Source: Candidatus Altimarinota bacterium
Lineage (GTDB): Bacteria > Patescibacteriota > Gracilibacteria > UBA4473
Direction of reading: 5' to 3'
DNA length: 40,550 nt
NCBI GenBank assembly: GCA_021734525.1
Contig: JAIPIW010000007.1
Location: 1 to 40,550 of the forward strand
The translations under genes and the position numbers were made by a program. Position 1 is the first letter of the stretch. The number at the start of each line of letters is the position of its first letter. The notes under the pieces are model-generated. The model searched no databases. It was not told where the DNA came from and saw only the letters and a program-made list of their open reading frames with translations. Positions 1 through 8,259 of the stretch are shown one piece after another.

Positions 1-1226
1 CTCTTTATTTACTTTCCGCAATTTTCTCTACTTTTGGATTTGTGATTCAGGATGTGACAGCAGATACCATGACAACAGAAGTGGTGGAGAGAACAGAACT
101 AAAAGCAGGAAAAGTAGTAGAGCGAACAGAAAAAGCTATCCAAGGAGATTTGGCTATGGTGCAAGTTTTGGGCAGATTAGCCTTGAGTTCGGCTATATTT
201 GTAGTGGCGGGACTAGGAGGATGGTTAGCAGCAAACTTCCCGTACGAAGCTATTTTTTGGGCGACGATGATTATACCGGTGGTATCTTGCATTGGGGTCT
301 TATTTGTTAGGTTAGAGAGGGTGGCAGAACACGAAAGAAAACCAGTGAATTTAAAGATTTTAGGTGGGGGAGTAGCCTTTGCGATTTTTTCCGTGATTAT
401 GGCAGTAATAGATCATCCTTTTGCTCAGGAAATTGTCTTTGGAGTGTCTCTAGTACTACTGTCTTTCATGCTATATTGGGTTACCAGAGATATTCCTAAA
501 CAGAGATTAAAGATACTTCTGCTGACTCTAATTGCCCTATTTCTCTACCGAGCAACGGCCTTGATGGGGGTGGGACCAAGTCTTAATTGGTGGACTATAG
601 ACGTGCTAGGATTTGATCAATCTTTCTTTGGAGTACTGGCGCAAATTGGAGCAGGGTTAGCATTACTAGTGTTATGGTTTTTCTCAGACTTTATTGCGAA
701 TCGTCCTATTCGATCAGTACTTATTTTTCTAGTTTGTTTTGGAGCCATAATGTCTTTGCCGGAGCTAGGACTTTTCTATCGAGTACATGAATTTCTGGGA
801 TTAGAAGCTAGAACAGTAGCTCTTTTTGATACTGCTCTAGGTAGTCCTTTAGCTCATATTTCCATGGTGCCACTTTTAGCTCTTATTGCTTTTTATGCTC
901 CCCCTGGTTATAGAGGAACTTGGTTTGCAATTGGTGCATCCTTAATGAATCTAGCCTTAACGGCCGGTAATTTATTAACTAAATACCTAAATCAGATTTT
1001 TGTGGTCACTAGAGAAGTACTAGATGAAACGGGGGCAGTTTTAGTACCACAAAATTATGAAGATCTAGGAATTCTAATGATTTGTAGATTAGTTTTGTCT
1101 TTTGTTGTTCCATTTTTAGCAATCCTATTTTTCTTACGAAAAACTCCCAAAACTTCGGAAATAGAAGTAATGGAGGATCTTGCTGACGAAGCTCCAATTC
1201 CTTCTAGAAAGGAAATGGAAATTTAG
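1..1226 (+). CDS. Folate/biopterin transporter (FBT)-like membrane protein, 5'-truncated by window edge
   Basis: This is a polytopic membrane protein with about ten hydrophobic segments in the visible part. The reading frame is open from the first bases of the window, so the true start lies upstream; a GTG at 42 is an internal codon, not a convincing start. The motif IQDVTADTMTTEVV near the visible N-terminus matches the QDV-x-D-(S/T) signature of the folate-biopterin transporter (BT1) branch of the major facilitator superfamily, which imports folates or pterins through the inner membrane. The C-terminal tail is acidic and cytosolic. The hypothetical gene at 1228-2079 converges on it with almost no gap. 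Substrate cannot be decided from sequence, and a generic MFS carrier remains possible. Confidence 0.65.
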   Translation, partial: LYLLSAIFSTFGFVIQDVTADTMTTEVVERTELKAGKVVERTEKAIQGDLAMVQVLGRLALSSAIFVVAGLGGWLAANFPYEAIFWATMIIPVVSCIGVLFVRLERVAEHERKPVNLKILGGGVAFAIFSVIMAVIDHPFAQEIVFGVSLVLLSFMLYWVTRDIPKQRLKILLLTLIALFLYRATALMGVGPSLNWWTIDVLGFDQSFFGVLAQIGAGLALLVLWFFSDFIANRPIRSVLIFLVCFGAIMSLPELGLFYRVHEFLGLEARTVALFDTALGSPLAHISMVPLLALIAFYAPPGYRGTWFAIGASLMNLALTAGNLLTKYLNQIFVVTREVLDETGAVLVPQNYEDLGILMICRLVLSFVVPFLAILFFLRKTPKTSEIEVMEDLADEAPIPSRKEMEI

Positions 1227-1227
1227 T

Positions 1228-2079
1228 CTAGAGCTTTTTCGTTTTTTTATTTTTTTGTTCTAAGTGAAATCTAGAAACTTGGTCCAGTCTTTTGCAAAGA
1301 CTAGACAGAGCAAAAAGAAAAGAACTTTCGAACTGGTGTACTAATTCTTTGCTTTTCTTTTCCCTAAAAAAGGAACATTTTTTAATTTCGTTAATTTTGT
1401 CTAATAATTTCCTAATGAGGTCTCGTATTTGTTGTAACTCTAAATTAGGCCATTTGTATGCATCTTCTTCTGTAGAATGTGGTTCGTAAATAGTAGCCCT
1501 AGCTGAAATTTTTCTTTCATTGCTATCTAAATCAATATTTTGCAATAGAGATTCTATCTTTTTTAAGAAGGTGAAATGTTTTCCATTGTGTAAATCTTTG
1601 TCTAAAAGCCCATCTTTAGGAGTCCACAAAGTTGCTAATTGACTACTGATAGAAAGAATAGAATCTAGCCCTTCCATTTGACGATTAATTTGATCTGTCC
1701 TTTCTGTTTCAATTTTATTTGGAGAATTAATTTCTTGAATTAGTTTTTCGTGGTGTTGTAAAAGTAGGAGGCGTTCGGTAGGAGTTATTTCGTTAGAAAT
1801 ATTCTTACCATCGTAAGCTTGTTTTAGAAGGCGTCCAATGATTCCGTTTTTAAAACGATTTAATTTAGTTTCTATTTGACCGGTAACTTCGGTAGTTATT
1901 TCTGATTCATTTCCATCTATAACGATACCTATTTGTTCTTTAACAAAGTCGATTATGTCTATAATTACATGATTTTCTGAGAGAGTTTTTTTTATTTGTT
2001 TAATAACATTTTCCAATAATTCTTCTGGGATTAACTCATCCCAAAATGTCTTCTCTCCAAGCTTATTTAAAGAGTTCAT
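1228..2079 (-). CDS. Hypothetical helical protein, 283 aa
   Basis: I do not recognise this family. The protein is rich in Lys, Glu, Leu, Ile and Gln and looks almost entirely alpha-helical, with likely coiled-coil stretches around residues 85-125 and 210-250 and a strongly basic C-terminus (KNKKTKKL). There is no signal peptide, membrane segment or catalytic motif, so a cytosolic structural or binding role is the most that can be said. It is convergent with the transporter (1 bp between stops) and divergent from pdxS, from which it is separated by about 95 bp. The start ATG is the only sensible one. Confidence 0.6.
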   Translation of the reverse strand: MNSLNKLGEKTFWDELIPEELLENVIKQIKKTLSENHVIIDIIDFVKEQIGIVIDGNESEITTEVTGQIETKLNRFKNGIIGRLLKQAYDGKNISNEITPTERLLLLQHHEKLIQEINSPNKIETERTDQINRQMEGLDSILSISSQLATLWTPKDGLLDKDLHNGKHFTFLKKIESLLQNIDLDSNERKISARATIYEPHSTEEDAYKWPNLELQQIRDLIRKLLDKINEIKKCSFFREKKSKELVHQFESSFLFALSSLCKRLDQVSRFHLEQKNKKTKKL

Positions 2080-2173
2080 AAAAAAGTTTGATAGACTTTT
2101 AATGAAGTTTTAATATTTTGTCAACTGTTTTAAAAATTAGATTTTTACTGAGAAATTCCTAAACTAGCCTCAC

Positions 2174-3037
2174 ATGGTGCAGAAAAATACATTCCTTTTG
2201 AAATCAGGACTAGCCCAAATGCTGAAGGGTGGGGTTATTATGGATGTTATGAATGTGGAACAAGCAGAAATTGCGGAAGAAGCAGGAGCAGTTGCGGTAA
2301 TGGCTTTAGAGAGAATTCCTTTTCTCATCCGGCAAGATAAGAAGGTGGCGCGGATGTCAGATCCTGCCATGGTACGGGAAATTAAACGAGCAGTTTCTAT
2401 TCCCGTAATGGCTAAGGTGCGGATTGGACATTTTGTGGAAGCCCAAATTCTAGAAGCTTTAGATATTGATTTTATAGACGAATCAGAAGTACTTACTCCC
2501 GCAGACGAGGAGAATCATATCAACAAGAATGATTTTAAGTTACCTTTTGTTTGTGGAGCGAGAAATTTAGGCGAAGCTTTACGGAGGATAGCAGAAGGAG
2601 CGGCAATGATTAGAACTAAAGGAGAAGCTGGGACTGGTAATATTGTGGAAGCGGTTCGGCACTTGAGAAAAATTAACCGGGAAATAGGGGAACTAACTAG
2701 CACCAACTTAGAAAAGAAAACAAAAGAATACGGTGTAGATGTTAAATTAGTCCGCATGGTTAAAGAAAAGAAAAAATTACCAGTGGTTAATTTTGCCGCT
2801 GGGGGAATTGCAACTCCAGCAGATGCAGCGTTAATGATGCAGTTGGGAGCGGAAGGAGTTTTTGTGGGATCAGGAATATTTGGTTCCCAAAATCCTAAAC
2901 AAATGGCCAAAGCCATTGTGGAAGCAACTACTCATTTCCAAGACTCAGAACTACTAGCAAGAGTTTCTAAGAATTTAGGAGCAGCAATGGAAGGAGTAGA
3001 AATGGAAAATTTAGAAACAGAATTCGCTAATCGTTAA
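2174..3037 (+). CDS. pdxS: Pyridoxal 5'-phosphate synthase, lyase subunit PdxS
   Basis: PdxS builds pyridoxal 5'-phosphate from ribose 5-phosphate, glyceraldehyde 3-phosphate and ammonia delivered by PdxT. At 287 aa it is full length for the TIM-barrel family. Key residues fall at the canonical positions: Asp24 (VIMD), Lys81 in MAKVRIGH, which binds ribose phosphate, and Lys149 in [11 protein letters not shown]. The glycine-rich phosphate-binding loops ([13 protein letters not shown] and [10 protein letters not shown]) are also present. One loop differs from the usual family pattern: after ALER it reads [14 protein letters not shown], where most homologues have a PADIR-type sequence. pdxT follows after 15 bp, so the two are one operon encoding one complex. 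Confidence 0.96.
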   Translation: MVQKNTFLLKSGLAQMLKGGVIMDVMNVEQAEIAEEAGAVAVMALERIPFLIRQDKKVARMSDPAMVREIKRAVSIPVMAKVRIGHFVEAQILEALDIDFIDESEVLTPADEENHINKNDFKLPFVCGARNLGEALRRIAEGAAMIRTKGEAGTGNIVEAVRHLRKINREIGELTSTNLEKKTKEYGVDVKLVRMVKEKKKLPVVNFAAGGIATPADAALMMQLGAEGVFVGSGIFGSQNPKQMAKAIVEATTHFQDSELLARVSKNLGAAMEGVEMENLETEFANR

Positions 3038-3055
3038 TTATATTATAATATAATG
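3038..3055. repeat. AT palindrome copy P1, directly after pdxS stop
   Basis: A perfect 16-bp palindrome (TTATATTATAATATAA) starts at the base after the pdxS stop codon. Its last A is the first base of the pdxT start codon. It is one of five near-identical intergenic copies in this window and also contains a TATAAT hexamer. Confidence 0.85.
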
Positions 3056-3577
3056 AAGGTGGGTATTTTGGCACTACAGGGCTCATTTGCAGAACATGGA
3101 GTTGTTCTAGATAAAATAAAACAACCATTTGTTTTAGTAAAAACTAAGCAGGACTTAGAAGGTCTCACTCATTTAATTATTCCTGGAGGAGAAAGTACTA
3201 CCTTAGAAAAACTTCTTAAAAAGTCTGGCTTGTGGGAAGAACTAGAAAAGAAAATAAAAAAGAAAGAATTGAAATTTTTTGGCACTTGTGCTGGAGCAAT
3301 TATTTTTTCTAAGTTGGGGATGGATCTCCAAGTAGAAAGGAATGGTTATGGGGCACAACAGAATTCCTTTGTAGAGAAATTGGAATCAGAAATGTTTCCA
3401 GAACTGGGAGGAGTTTTTATTCGGGCTCCGCGTTTCAAGGTGCAGAAAAATAGTAAGATCTTGGCCAGAATGGGCAATGAACCAGTTTTAATAGAACAAG
3501 ACAAATTTCTAACTAGTAGTTTCCACCCAGAACTTATTGGTGAAACTAGAGTTCATGAGTATTTTCTAAAAAAATGA
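3053..3577 (+). CDS. pdxT: Pyridoxal 5'-phosphate synthase, glutaminase subunit PdxT
   Basis: PdxT is the class I glutamine amidotransferase that hydrolyses glutamine and channels ammonia to PdxS. The catalytic triad is visible: Cys79 in GTCAGAI, and His158 with Glu160 in SFHPEL. The PGGEST oxyanion motif is at residues 44-49. At 174 aa it is somewhat short for the family, mostly from a trimmed middle and C-terminus. It starts 15 bp after pdxS with no recognisable Shine-Dalgarno, and its ATG overlaps the AT palindrome. It ends in TGA, which shows that TGA is a stop in this genome. Confidence 0.95.
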   Translation: MKVGILALQGSFAEHGVVLDKIKQPFVLVKTKQDLEGLTHLIIPGGESTTLEKLLKKSGLWEELEKKIKKKELKFFGTCAGAIIFSKLGMDLQVERNGYGAQQNSFVEKLESEMFPELGGVFIRAPRFKVQKNSKILARMGNEPVLIEQDKFLTSSFHPELIGETRVHEYFLKK

Positions 3578-3654
3578 AAAATACATTAAGATTTAGCATT
3601 CATTTTTTAGCATGTAATGTTAAAAATCGTAAGAACGATATTTAACAGTAAATA

Positions 3655-4059
3655 ATGGAGAGAAAAACATATACGGGAAAGGTATTAAAAACGAAAATGA
3701 AACGAGCACAAAAAGAATATTTTTCTTGGAACAAGAAAATTTATTCTTTAGCTTTACAAGAAGAAATAGATATTACTCGTACAGGGTGGGAGCATATAGC
3801 AAAAGGGAAAGAACGTAGTAGGGAAGAAATTTTAAATAGGATAGACAATTTACCGAAAGCTAAAAAATTAATAGAAATTATCAACGTTTTCCAGAGACAC
3901 GTAATTCAATATACAAAATCTGGTAAAGTTGATTTTTGGGAATTGAGAGGTGTTATTGGAGGAGTAAATATTTCTGTTGTGATACGTCAAATAGAAAAAA
4001 TGCCAAAACATTTCTTTAGTTTGGTTTATAAAGGAGTTTCTCCAGAAATAAAAAAATGA
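3655..4059 (+). CDS. Small basic protein, possible nuclease-like fold (unassigned)
   Basis: This 134-aa Lys-rich protein has no signal peptide or membrane segment. The pattern DITRTGWEHIAKGKERS followed by ILNRIDNLPKAKKLIE, and later strands (VNISVVIRQIE, KHFFSLVYKG), loosely resembles the small phage/toxin-type nuclease domains of the barnase-EndoU-colicin-RelE group, in which a trsGxxHI segment precedes a helix and a beta-sheet. That resemblance is my reading, not a firm assignment. It stands alone between pdxT and the nuclease lipoprotein, with about 77 bp upstream and 150 bp downstream that hold no other gene. Confidence 0.5.
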   Translation: MERKTYTGKVLKTKMKRAQKEYFSWNKKIYSLALQEEIDITRTGWEHIAKGKERSREEILNRIDNLPKAKKLIEIINVFQRHVIQYTKSGKVDFWELRGVIGGVNISVVIRQIEKMPKHFFSLVYKGVSPEIKK

Positions 4060-4210
4060 AGCTTCCTCTTGTCTCTGCGTAGCAGTTGCTCGCACCTCAG
4101 GGCTTGGAAAACAAAATCCCTTCAAGAAAAAAACTTCATAAATATTATGATTTTAGATATTTTTTTGTCAAAAGATTTCTTTTGTTGAAAATATCATTAC
4201 ATATTCTAAC

Positions 4211-4786
4211 ATGATTAAAACACATAAAATGAAAAATATTGGTTTACTGGTAATAGCGTTTTCGCTTAGTGGTTGCGTTAATCCATCCCTGCCTAATAAG
4301 GAAAGGGATTTAGTGGAATTTATTCCGGTGGAAAAGATAGTGGTGGAAGAGGAATTAGATTTCAATTTTGTTGAAAACAATTTCCCTAAAAAATGTGTTT
4401 GGGAAAAATTAATCCGTGTTATTGATGGGGACACTATTTTAGTTGAGAATGAAGAACATATTCGTTTTATTGGGATAGATACTCCGGAAACAAAAGATTT
4501 AGACAAACCGGTCCAAAGATTAGGACCAGAAGCCACGGCCAAAACTAAGGAATTACTAGCAACTCCAGAGGTTTGTCTCATTAAAGATCCTTTGGGAGAT
4601 GAGATAGATGAATATGGTCGCACTCTAGCTTATATTTTTTCTAAAGAAGGTGTAGACGTTAATGCAGAACTTCTTAAGGTGGGACTTGCTAGAGGTCTTT
4701 TCTATTTTCCTTTTTCTCGTAAAGAGGAATTTCGTTATTACGAAAATAAGGCTAGAGAAGAAAAGGTCGGAATCTGGAATAAGTAG
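4211..4786 (+). CDS. Staphylococcal nuclease-like (thermonuclease) lipoprotein
   Basis: This is a predicted secreted, lipid-anchored nuclease. The N-terminus is a lipoprotein signal with lipobox LSGC (Cys22). The SNase domain covers about residues 64-191. Residues equivalent to the family's catalytic and calcium-binding set are present: Asp72/Asp74 in IDGDTI, Arg85 in HIRFIGID, Asp90 and Glu93 in DTPET, and Arg137 in EYGRTLAY. An alternative start is Met7 (4229), which gives a more typical lipoprotein signal. The gene converges with the membrane protein at 4793 with only 6 bp between stops. In reduced CPR genomes such enzymes plausibly degrade environmental or host DNA for nucleotide scavenging (inference). 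Confidence 0.9.
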   Translation: MIKTHKMKNIGLLVIAFSLSGCVNPSLPNKERDLVEFIPVEKIVVEEELDFNFVENNFPKKCVWEKLIRVIDGDTILVENEEHIRFIGIDTPETKDLDKPVQRLGPEATAKTKELLATPEVCLIKDPLGDEIDEYGRTLAYIFSKEGVDVNAELLKVGLARGLFYFPFSRKEEFRYYENKAREEKVGIWNK

Positions 4787-4792
4787 AAAATA

Positions 4793-5731
4793 TTAATTCT
4801 TTTTTTCTACCTCAAAAGGAAGGTCAGTATCCCAGTTCTCAAAAGGGCTTAGCGGTGGTGCAGGATCTGCTGGAGGAGCAGTGTCTGTTTGGAGATTTGG
4901 AGTAGATAGTTTGTTTTTTTGGATAATTTCTTCTATTTGGTCCTCGAAATATTGTCCTTTTTTAGCTTGTTTAACCGCAAAGAAAATGACAATTACAGCT
5001 AGTACTAGTAGTAAGGCAGGAAAAATATCAACCAGACTAATATTAAACCTAGAAGCCTCTTCGTTTTCTAGTTCCCACCATTGTTCCCACATATCTGGCA
5101 ATTCTTGTGCCAAAGCTCCTTGAGCTAATTCAGCATCTTTTAGGTCCAGAGGAGCAGAAGCTTGGATTTCTCCCTCAGAAGAAATACCCTTGATCTCCAT
5201 TCTGGTTTTCATAGGACGTTCGAATTTACCAATAAAGTAGACTGGATCAAGACCAATAGAATCAAGTTTTTTAGGAAAAACTTCACTGACATTTCCACCG
5301 AATTTGGCTTCGATATCTTGTAAAAAGATAGGGCTAAGGTTGAGGTTAGTGAATTCTTCGAATTCTTCTAGGATCTGAGTCTTATCTTTAACTTTGAAGT
5401 TAAGATAATCATCAATTGGTTCTCCCAAGGTAACAATCCGATTGTACTTACTAAGAGCATATTCTTCTAACTCCTCTTTATTAATAATTTCTCCACCAGT
5501 TTCGTTAATGAAGGGGATGAGTTCGGTGTAGTTTTTAGACTCTCCAGAAGAATAATTCTCGACAAAAACGTCTTGGATAGGAAGAGGGCTGTTCTTGCTT
5601 CCAGGAAATATTCTAACCATGAAGAACCCTGGTGTTTCTGCGGTACGAGTCATTTCAAAATCAAAGCTTTGAGCGCTGACTGTACTAGCAATAAGTAACG
5701 ATAAAAATAAACCTGACAGTATTTTCTTCAT
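4793..5731 (-). CDS. Exported single-pass membrane protein, unknown function
   Basis: This 312-aa protein has a cleavable-looking signal peptide (residues 1-20, ending VSAQ), a large extracellular domain of about 210 residues, one transmembrane helix at about 233-252 (FPALLLVLAVIVIFFAV) and a proline-rich cytosolic tail. The stretch YFIGKFERPMKTRMEIKG resembles the beta-strand region that follows von Willebrand A domains in VIT/VWA surface proteins, but no MIDAS motif is visible, so this is only a hint. It lies 37 bp downstream of the M23-SLH gene on the same strand, so the two probably form an envelope operon. Confidence 0.7.
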   Translation of the reverse strand: MKKILSGLFLSLLIASTVSAQSFDFEMTRTAETPGFFMVRIFPGSKNSPLPIQDVFVENYSSGESKNYTELIPFINETGGEIINKEELEEYALSKYNRIVTLGEPIDDYLNFKVKDKTQILEEFEEFTNLNLSPIFLQDIEAKFGGNVSEVFPKKLDSIGLDPVYFIGKFERPMKTRMEIKGISSEGEIQASAPLDLKDAELAQGALAQELPDMWEQWWELENEEASRFNISLVDIFPALLLVLAVIVIFFAVKQAKKGQYFEDQIEEIIQKNKLSTPNLQTDTAPPADPAPPLSPFENWDTDLPFEVEKKN

Positions 5732-5768
5732 CAGAATATTTTTTACCTAATTTTACAAAAATGTCAAA

Positions 5769-7817
5769 TTATTTTTGCCTCAAAGTAGCTAGTTTTTCAA
5801 TCACAGTTGCGGCTTCACCACGAGTAATAGGTTCTGCTGGTCTAATGTATCCACCACTTTCGGTAGAGAGTAAGGAAGCTTTCTTGGCTAGATCAAAGTA
5901 GGGAGCATACCAAGAATCTTTTTGAACATCTGGATAAGGATTACTAAGAATATCTTCTTTTATAGTTAGTTCCGCTGTCAGAATAGATATTTTTAAGAAT
6001 TCTGCCCGAGAAATACTTCGATCTGGTCTAAAAACACTATCATCATATCCCTTCACTATTCCCCTTTTAACTGCGGTAGTAACATAATCTAAGAACCAGG
6101 CTTCTTTGGGAACATCTGGAAATTGAGTTGGTAATTTTTCTAAAGGAATATTATTTGCAATAAGGATTATTTTAAGAGCTTCAGCACGGTTAAGGGTTCC
6201 TTCTGGACGGAAAGTTCCATCTGGATAACCACTAATAACACCTTGTTCTTTTAGGTATTTAATTGCTTGAGCGTGAGAATCTCCACTAGCAACATCCTTA
6301 AACACTTGGGCTTTAAGACTAGAAGACTTAACTTCTCCAAAGTCTCCATAAGCAATAAGTTTGAAGGAAAGATTGGAATCAGTATTAACTTTTACCTTAG
6401 CTACTCCTTCGGAAAAATTTTCTCTAGTTAGTTTGCGGGGAGAAATATCTGCTAAGTGACGAAGAGTAGAAGAGATTTCTATTCCTGCTAGAGCCACTAG
6501 CTTTTCTTCATTAACACGAACCTCTACTAGTTTGTCTTCTCCGGGAATAAAAATATTATCTGTTTCAAAAACTAAATCATCTTTTTTCCAAGCAATATTC
6601 GGTGTTTTAACAGTATTAACAGTTGGATCCTCAGTAGAGAAGGTCGAAGTTGGTATTTCTTGGATGACGGACTTAATTGCTTCTACGGGGATTAGAATAG
6701 TTTTGGAATCTTCTTTTTTGACATCTTCTTCTGGTTCTACGTCAGCAATAACGTTTTCTAAACTAGAAGCTACCAACTGATTAGGATTAATGTAATTAGC
6801 GAAATGAGCTACAAAGTTACTAGGGTGAACTGTGTATTTTTCTGCCTTATCTTGTCCCAGTCCATGGCGGACGGCTTCAAAATATGAGTCTAGTCCAGCA
6901 GATCTAACTTCTGGCCAAGTAAAAGGCCAGTAAGGATAGAAAGGGGCATCTGCTCTATCTATTTGGAAGTGTAGGTGATAGGCGGTAGTCATACCACTAT
7001 TACCAGATTTACCAATCATTTCTCCTTTTTTTACTTCTTGTCCCTCTTTAACCAAGATGTCAGAAAGGTGGGCATACGAAGAAAATAAAGTAGTTTTTTT
7101 ACCTTCATTTTCTGGATCGGGAATATCTACGTGAGCAACTGTAATATGTTTTCCAAAACCAGTTCTAAGATTAGCAGTTTTGTATACAATTCCATTAGCG
7201 ATAGCTAAAACTGGGGTTCCTACAGGAACCTTAATATCTATTCCAGTATGAGAACCGCTATGTTCTGATCCATCTAAATCATAGTTTCCTAGATTAGGAA
7301 CTGGATAGGTAATATAAGTATTTCTAGCGTGTTCATTATTAGGTTGCCAAACTTGTCCTTCCTTAAAAAGGTTTGGGTCATATTCCGGTAGAGGAACTAG
7401 CTTGTGTTCTGGTAGGAGATCATAAGCCATTTGGCGTTCTTCTTCACTAAGGGTTACCCAATTAGGTACCTTTTCTATGGGCATAACAGTTCCAGTAAAG
7501 ATTGTCGGCTTAAGACCAATAAGACTAGCTCTAAACAAATGAGAATACTGATTAATAAAATCAGCACCCAAAATGGAAGTAACCATTAAGGCTAGTATTA
7601 CGAGAGAAGCGGGCTTTTCTTTGAGGAAACGCTTCCAAGAATAGAAATTAGTTCTAACTTTCCTTTTCCTAAAATCTAGTTTGTTTTGTAATACTTTTAC
7701 CTTCTTCTTGGTAAAAGGAATAACCTGGGAACAAAGTTCTTTTTTTTCTAGTAGTAGTTTTGCTCCTAGCCCAATTCCCGCAACAACAAGTAAGGTTTTG
7801 AATAGTTTGTTTTTCAT
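5769..7817 (-). CDS. Cell-surface M23 (lysostaphin-type) peptidase with three SLH domains
   Basis: This is a predicted peptidoglycan endopeptidase or wall-remodelling protein held at the cell surface. Order of parts in 682 aa: a short hydrophobic N-terminus (about 7-22), a basic region, a transmembrane helix (about 71-89), an M23 domain (about 165-300), a linker with Ig-like beta sequence, and three S-layer homology repeats (about 507-553, 566-613 and 628-680). Zinc ligands are intact: His190 and Asp194 in HTGID, and His281/His283 in HLH. Intact ligands suggest an active enzyme. SLH repeats normally bind secondary wall polymer. It is the first gene of an operon with 4793-5731. Divergent from it lies the tRNA-Arg promoter. 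Confidence 0.93.
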   Translation of the reverse strand: MKNKLFKTLLVVAGIGLGAKLLLEKKELCSQVIPFTKKKVKVLQNKLDFRKRKVRTNFYSWKRFLKEKPASLVILALMVTSILGADFINQYSHLFRASLIGLKPTIFTGTVMPIEKVPNWVTLSEEERQMAYDLLPEHKLVPLPEYDPNLFKEGQVWQPNNEHARNTYITYPVPNLGNYDLDGSEHSGSHTGIDIKVPVGTPVLAIANGIVYKTANLRTGFGKHITVAHVDIPDPENEGKKTTLFSSYAHLSDILVKEGQEVKKGEMIGKSGNSGMTTAYHLHFQIDRADAPFYPYWPFTWPEVRSAGLDSYFEAVRHGLGQDKAEKYTVHPSNFVAHFANYINPNQLVASSLENVIADVEPEEDVKKEDSKTILIPVEAIKSVIQEIPTSTFSTEDPTVNTVKTPNIAWKKDDLVFETDNIFIPGEDKLVEVRVNEEKLVALAGIEISSTLRHLADISPRKLTRENFSEGVAKVKVNTDSNLSFKLIAYGDFGEVKSSSLKAQVFKDVASGDSHAQAIKYLKEQGVISGYPDGTFRPEGTLNRAEALKIILIANNIPLEKLPTQFPDVPKEAWFLDYVTTAVKRGIVKGYDDSVFRPDRSISRAEFLKISILTAELTIKEDILSNPYPDVQKDSWYAPYFDLAKKASLLSTESGGYIRPAEPITRGEAATVIEKLATLRQK

Positions 7818-7873
7818 TTGTTTTTAAATTCAGACCATTTTACCAGAATTAAGCTCTTTTTGCAAGACATAAC

Positions 7874-7901
7874 TTGATTAAAAAGGGTGTTTGGTTACAA
7901 T
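7874..7901 (+). promoter_or_regulatory. Sigma-70-type promoter for tRNA-Arg
   Basis: TTGATT and TACAAT are separated by 16 bp. The -10 ends 49 bp before the tRNA, so the transcript would have a leader of about 40 nt that contains the AT palindrome. Confidence 0.6.
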
Positions 7902-7932
7902 CCTTTCGCTTTTTGAAATAGTAGTAAAACAG

Positions 7933-7950
7933 TATATTATAATATAATAA
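7933..7950. repeat. AT palindrome copy P2, abutting tRNA-Arg
   Basis: The 18-mer TATATTATAATATAATAA ends at the base before the tRNA-Arg 5' end. It is identical to the copies at 19063, 31477 and 35089. An internal TATAAT lies 7 bp before the tRNA and could serve as a second -10. Confidence 0.85.
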
Positions 7951-8027
7951 GCACGCGTAGCTCAGCTGGATAGAGCATCGGTCTTCGGAACCGAGGGTCA
8001 CAGGTTCGAATCCTGTCGCGTGTACCA
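7951..8027 (+). tRNA. tRNA-Arg (anticodon TCG)
   Basis: A complete cloverleaf can be drawn: acceptor GCACGCG/CGCGTGT, D-arm GCTC/GAGC, anticodon stem TCGGT/ACCGA with loop CTTCGGA, T-arm ACAGG/CCTGT with loop TTCGAAT, discriminator A and encoded CCA. The anticodon TCG reads CGA and other CGN Arg codons. Its last bases recur downstream as part of four direct repeats, so this gene appears to be the integration target of the neighbouring island. Confidence 0.96.
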
Positions 8028-8030
8028 CAC
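8017..8030 (+). repeat. Direct repeat DR-a at tRNA-Arg 3' end
   Basis: CGCGTGTACCACAC is repeated exactly at 8213-8226. The two copies bracket a 182-bp noncoding insert, which is the footprint expected when DNA integrates at a tRNA 3' end. Confidence 0.85.
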
Positions 8031-8075
8031 AAGAAAAAATCTATACCCCCCAAAGGGGGGCGTAGATTTTTTCTT
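8031..8075 (+). terminator. Strong hairpin terminator after tRNA-Arg
   Basis: The arms AAGAAAAAATCTA and TAGATTTTTTCTT enclose CCCCCC/GGGGGG with an AAA loop, giving a stem of almost 20 bp starting 3 bp after the CCA. The T-rich 3' arm serves as the U-tract. Confidence 0.8.
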
Positions 8076-8090
8076 ATTTGCTGTGCAAAT

Positions 8091-8213
8091 GGAGGGATGA
8101 GACCCCATGGGGTTCGACTGGAAGCCCGAGTCTAGGAGCAAAGCGACGCAGACGAGGTGCTGAAAGCTCTACCGAATCCCGCGTATGCGGGATGAAGGGA
8201 CGAGAATCCCTCC
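8091..8213 (+). ncRNA. Structured, GC-rich noncoding insert (possible RNA or mobile repeat)
   Basis: This 123-bp stretch is far richer in G and C than its surroundings. It is closed by an 8-bp helix (GGAGGGAT at 8091 with ATCCCTCC at 8206). Inside are hairpins ACCCCATGGGGT (8102-8113) and ATCCCGC-GTAT-GCGGGAT (8176-8193). Its 3' end reads like a degenerate T-arm (AGGGA-CGAGAA-TCCCT) running into the tRNA-Arg acceptor strand and CCA. It matches no RNA family I know and has no open reading frame of note. It could be a structured RNA, a nonautonomous mobile repeat, or a decayed tRNA-like end. Confidence 0.45.
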
Positions 8214-8255
8214 GCGTGTACCACACCCTTTTAACCGCTTATTTAAGCGGTTTTT
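8213..8255 (+). repeat. Cassette boundary repeat R1 (tRNA-Arg 3' end plus terminator)
   Basis: CGCGTGTACCACAC, identical to the tRNA-Arg 3' end, is followed by CCTTTT and a perfect hairpin AACCGCTT-ATTT-AAGCGGTT with T5 (8233-8255). The hairpin is symmetric, so it can also terminate the minus-strand acetyltransferase gene whose stop codon is a few bases away. Confidence 0.8.
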
Positions 8256-8259
8256 AGCA

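Noticed and set aside
3053-3577. Alternative genetic code (TGA read as Gly, as in Gracilibacteria/Absconditabacteria)
   Set aside because: pdxT and glyS end cleanly in TGA at the family-expected length, and the kinase/synthetase pair overlaps through ATGA. TGA is a stop here.
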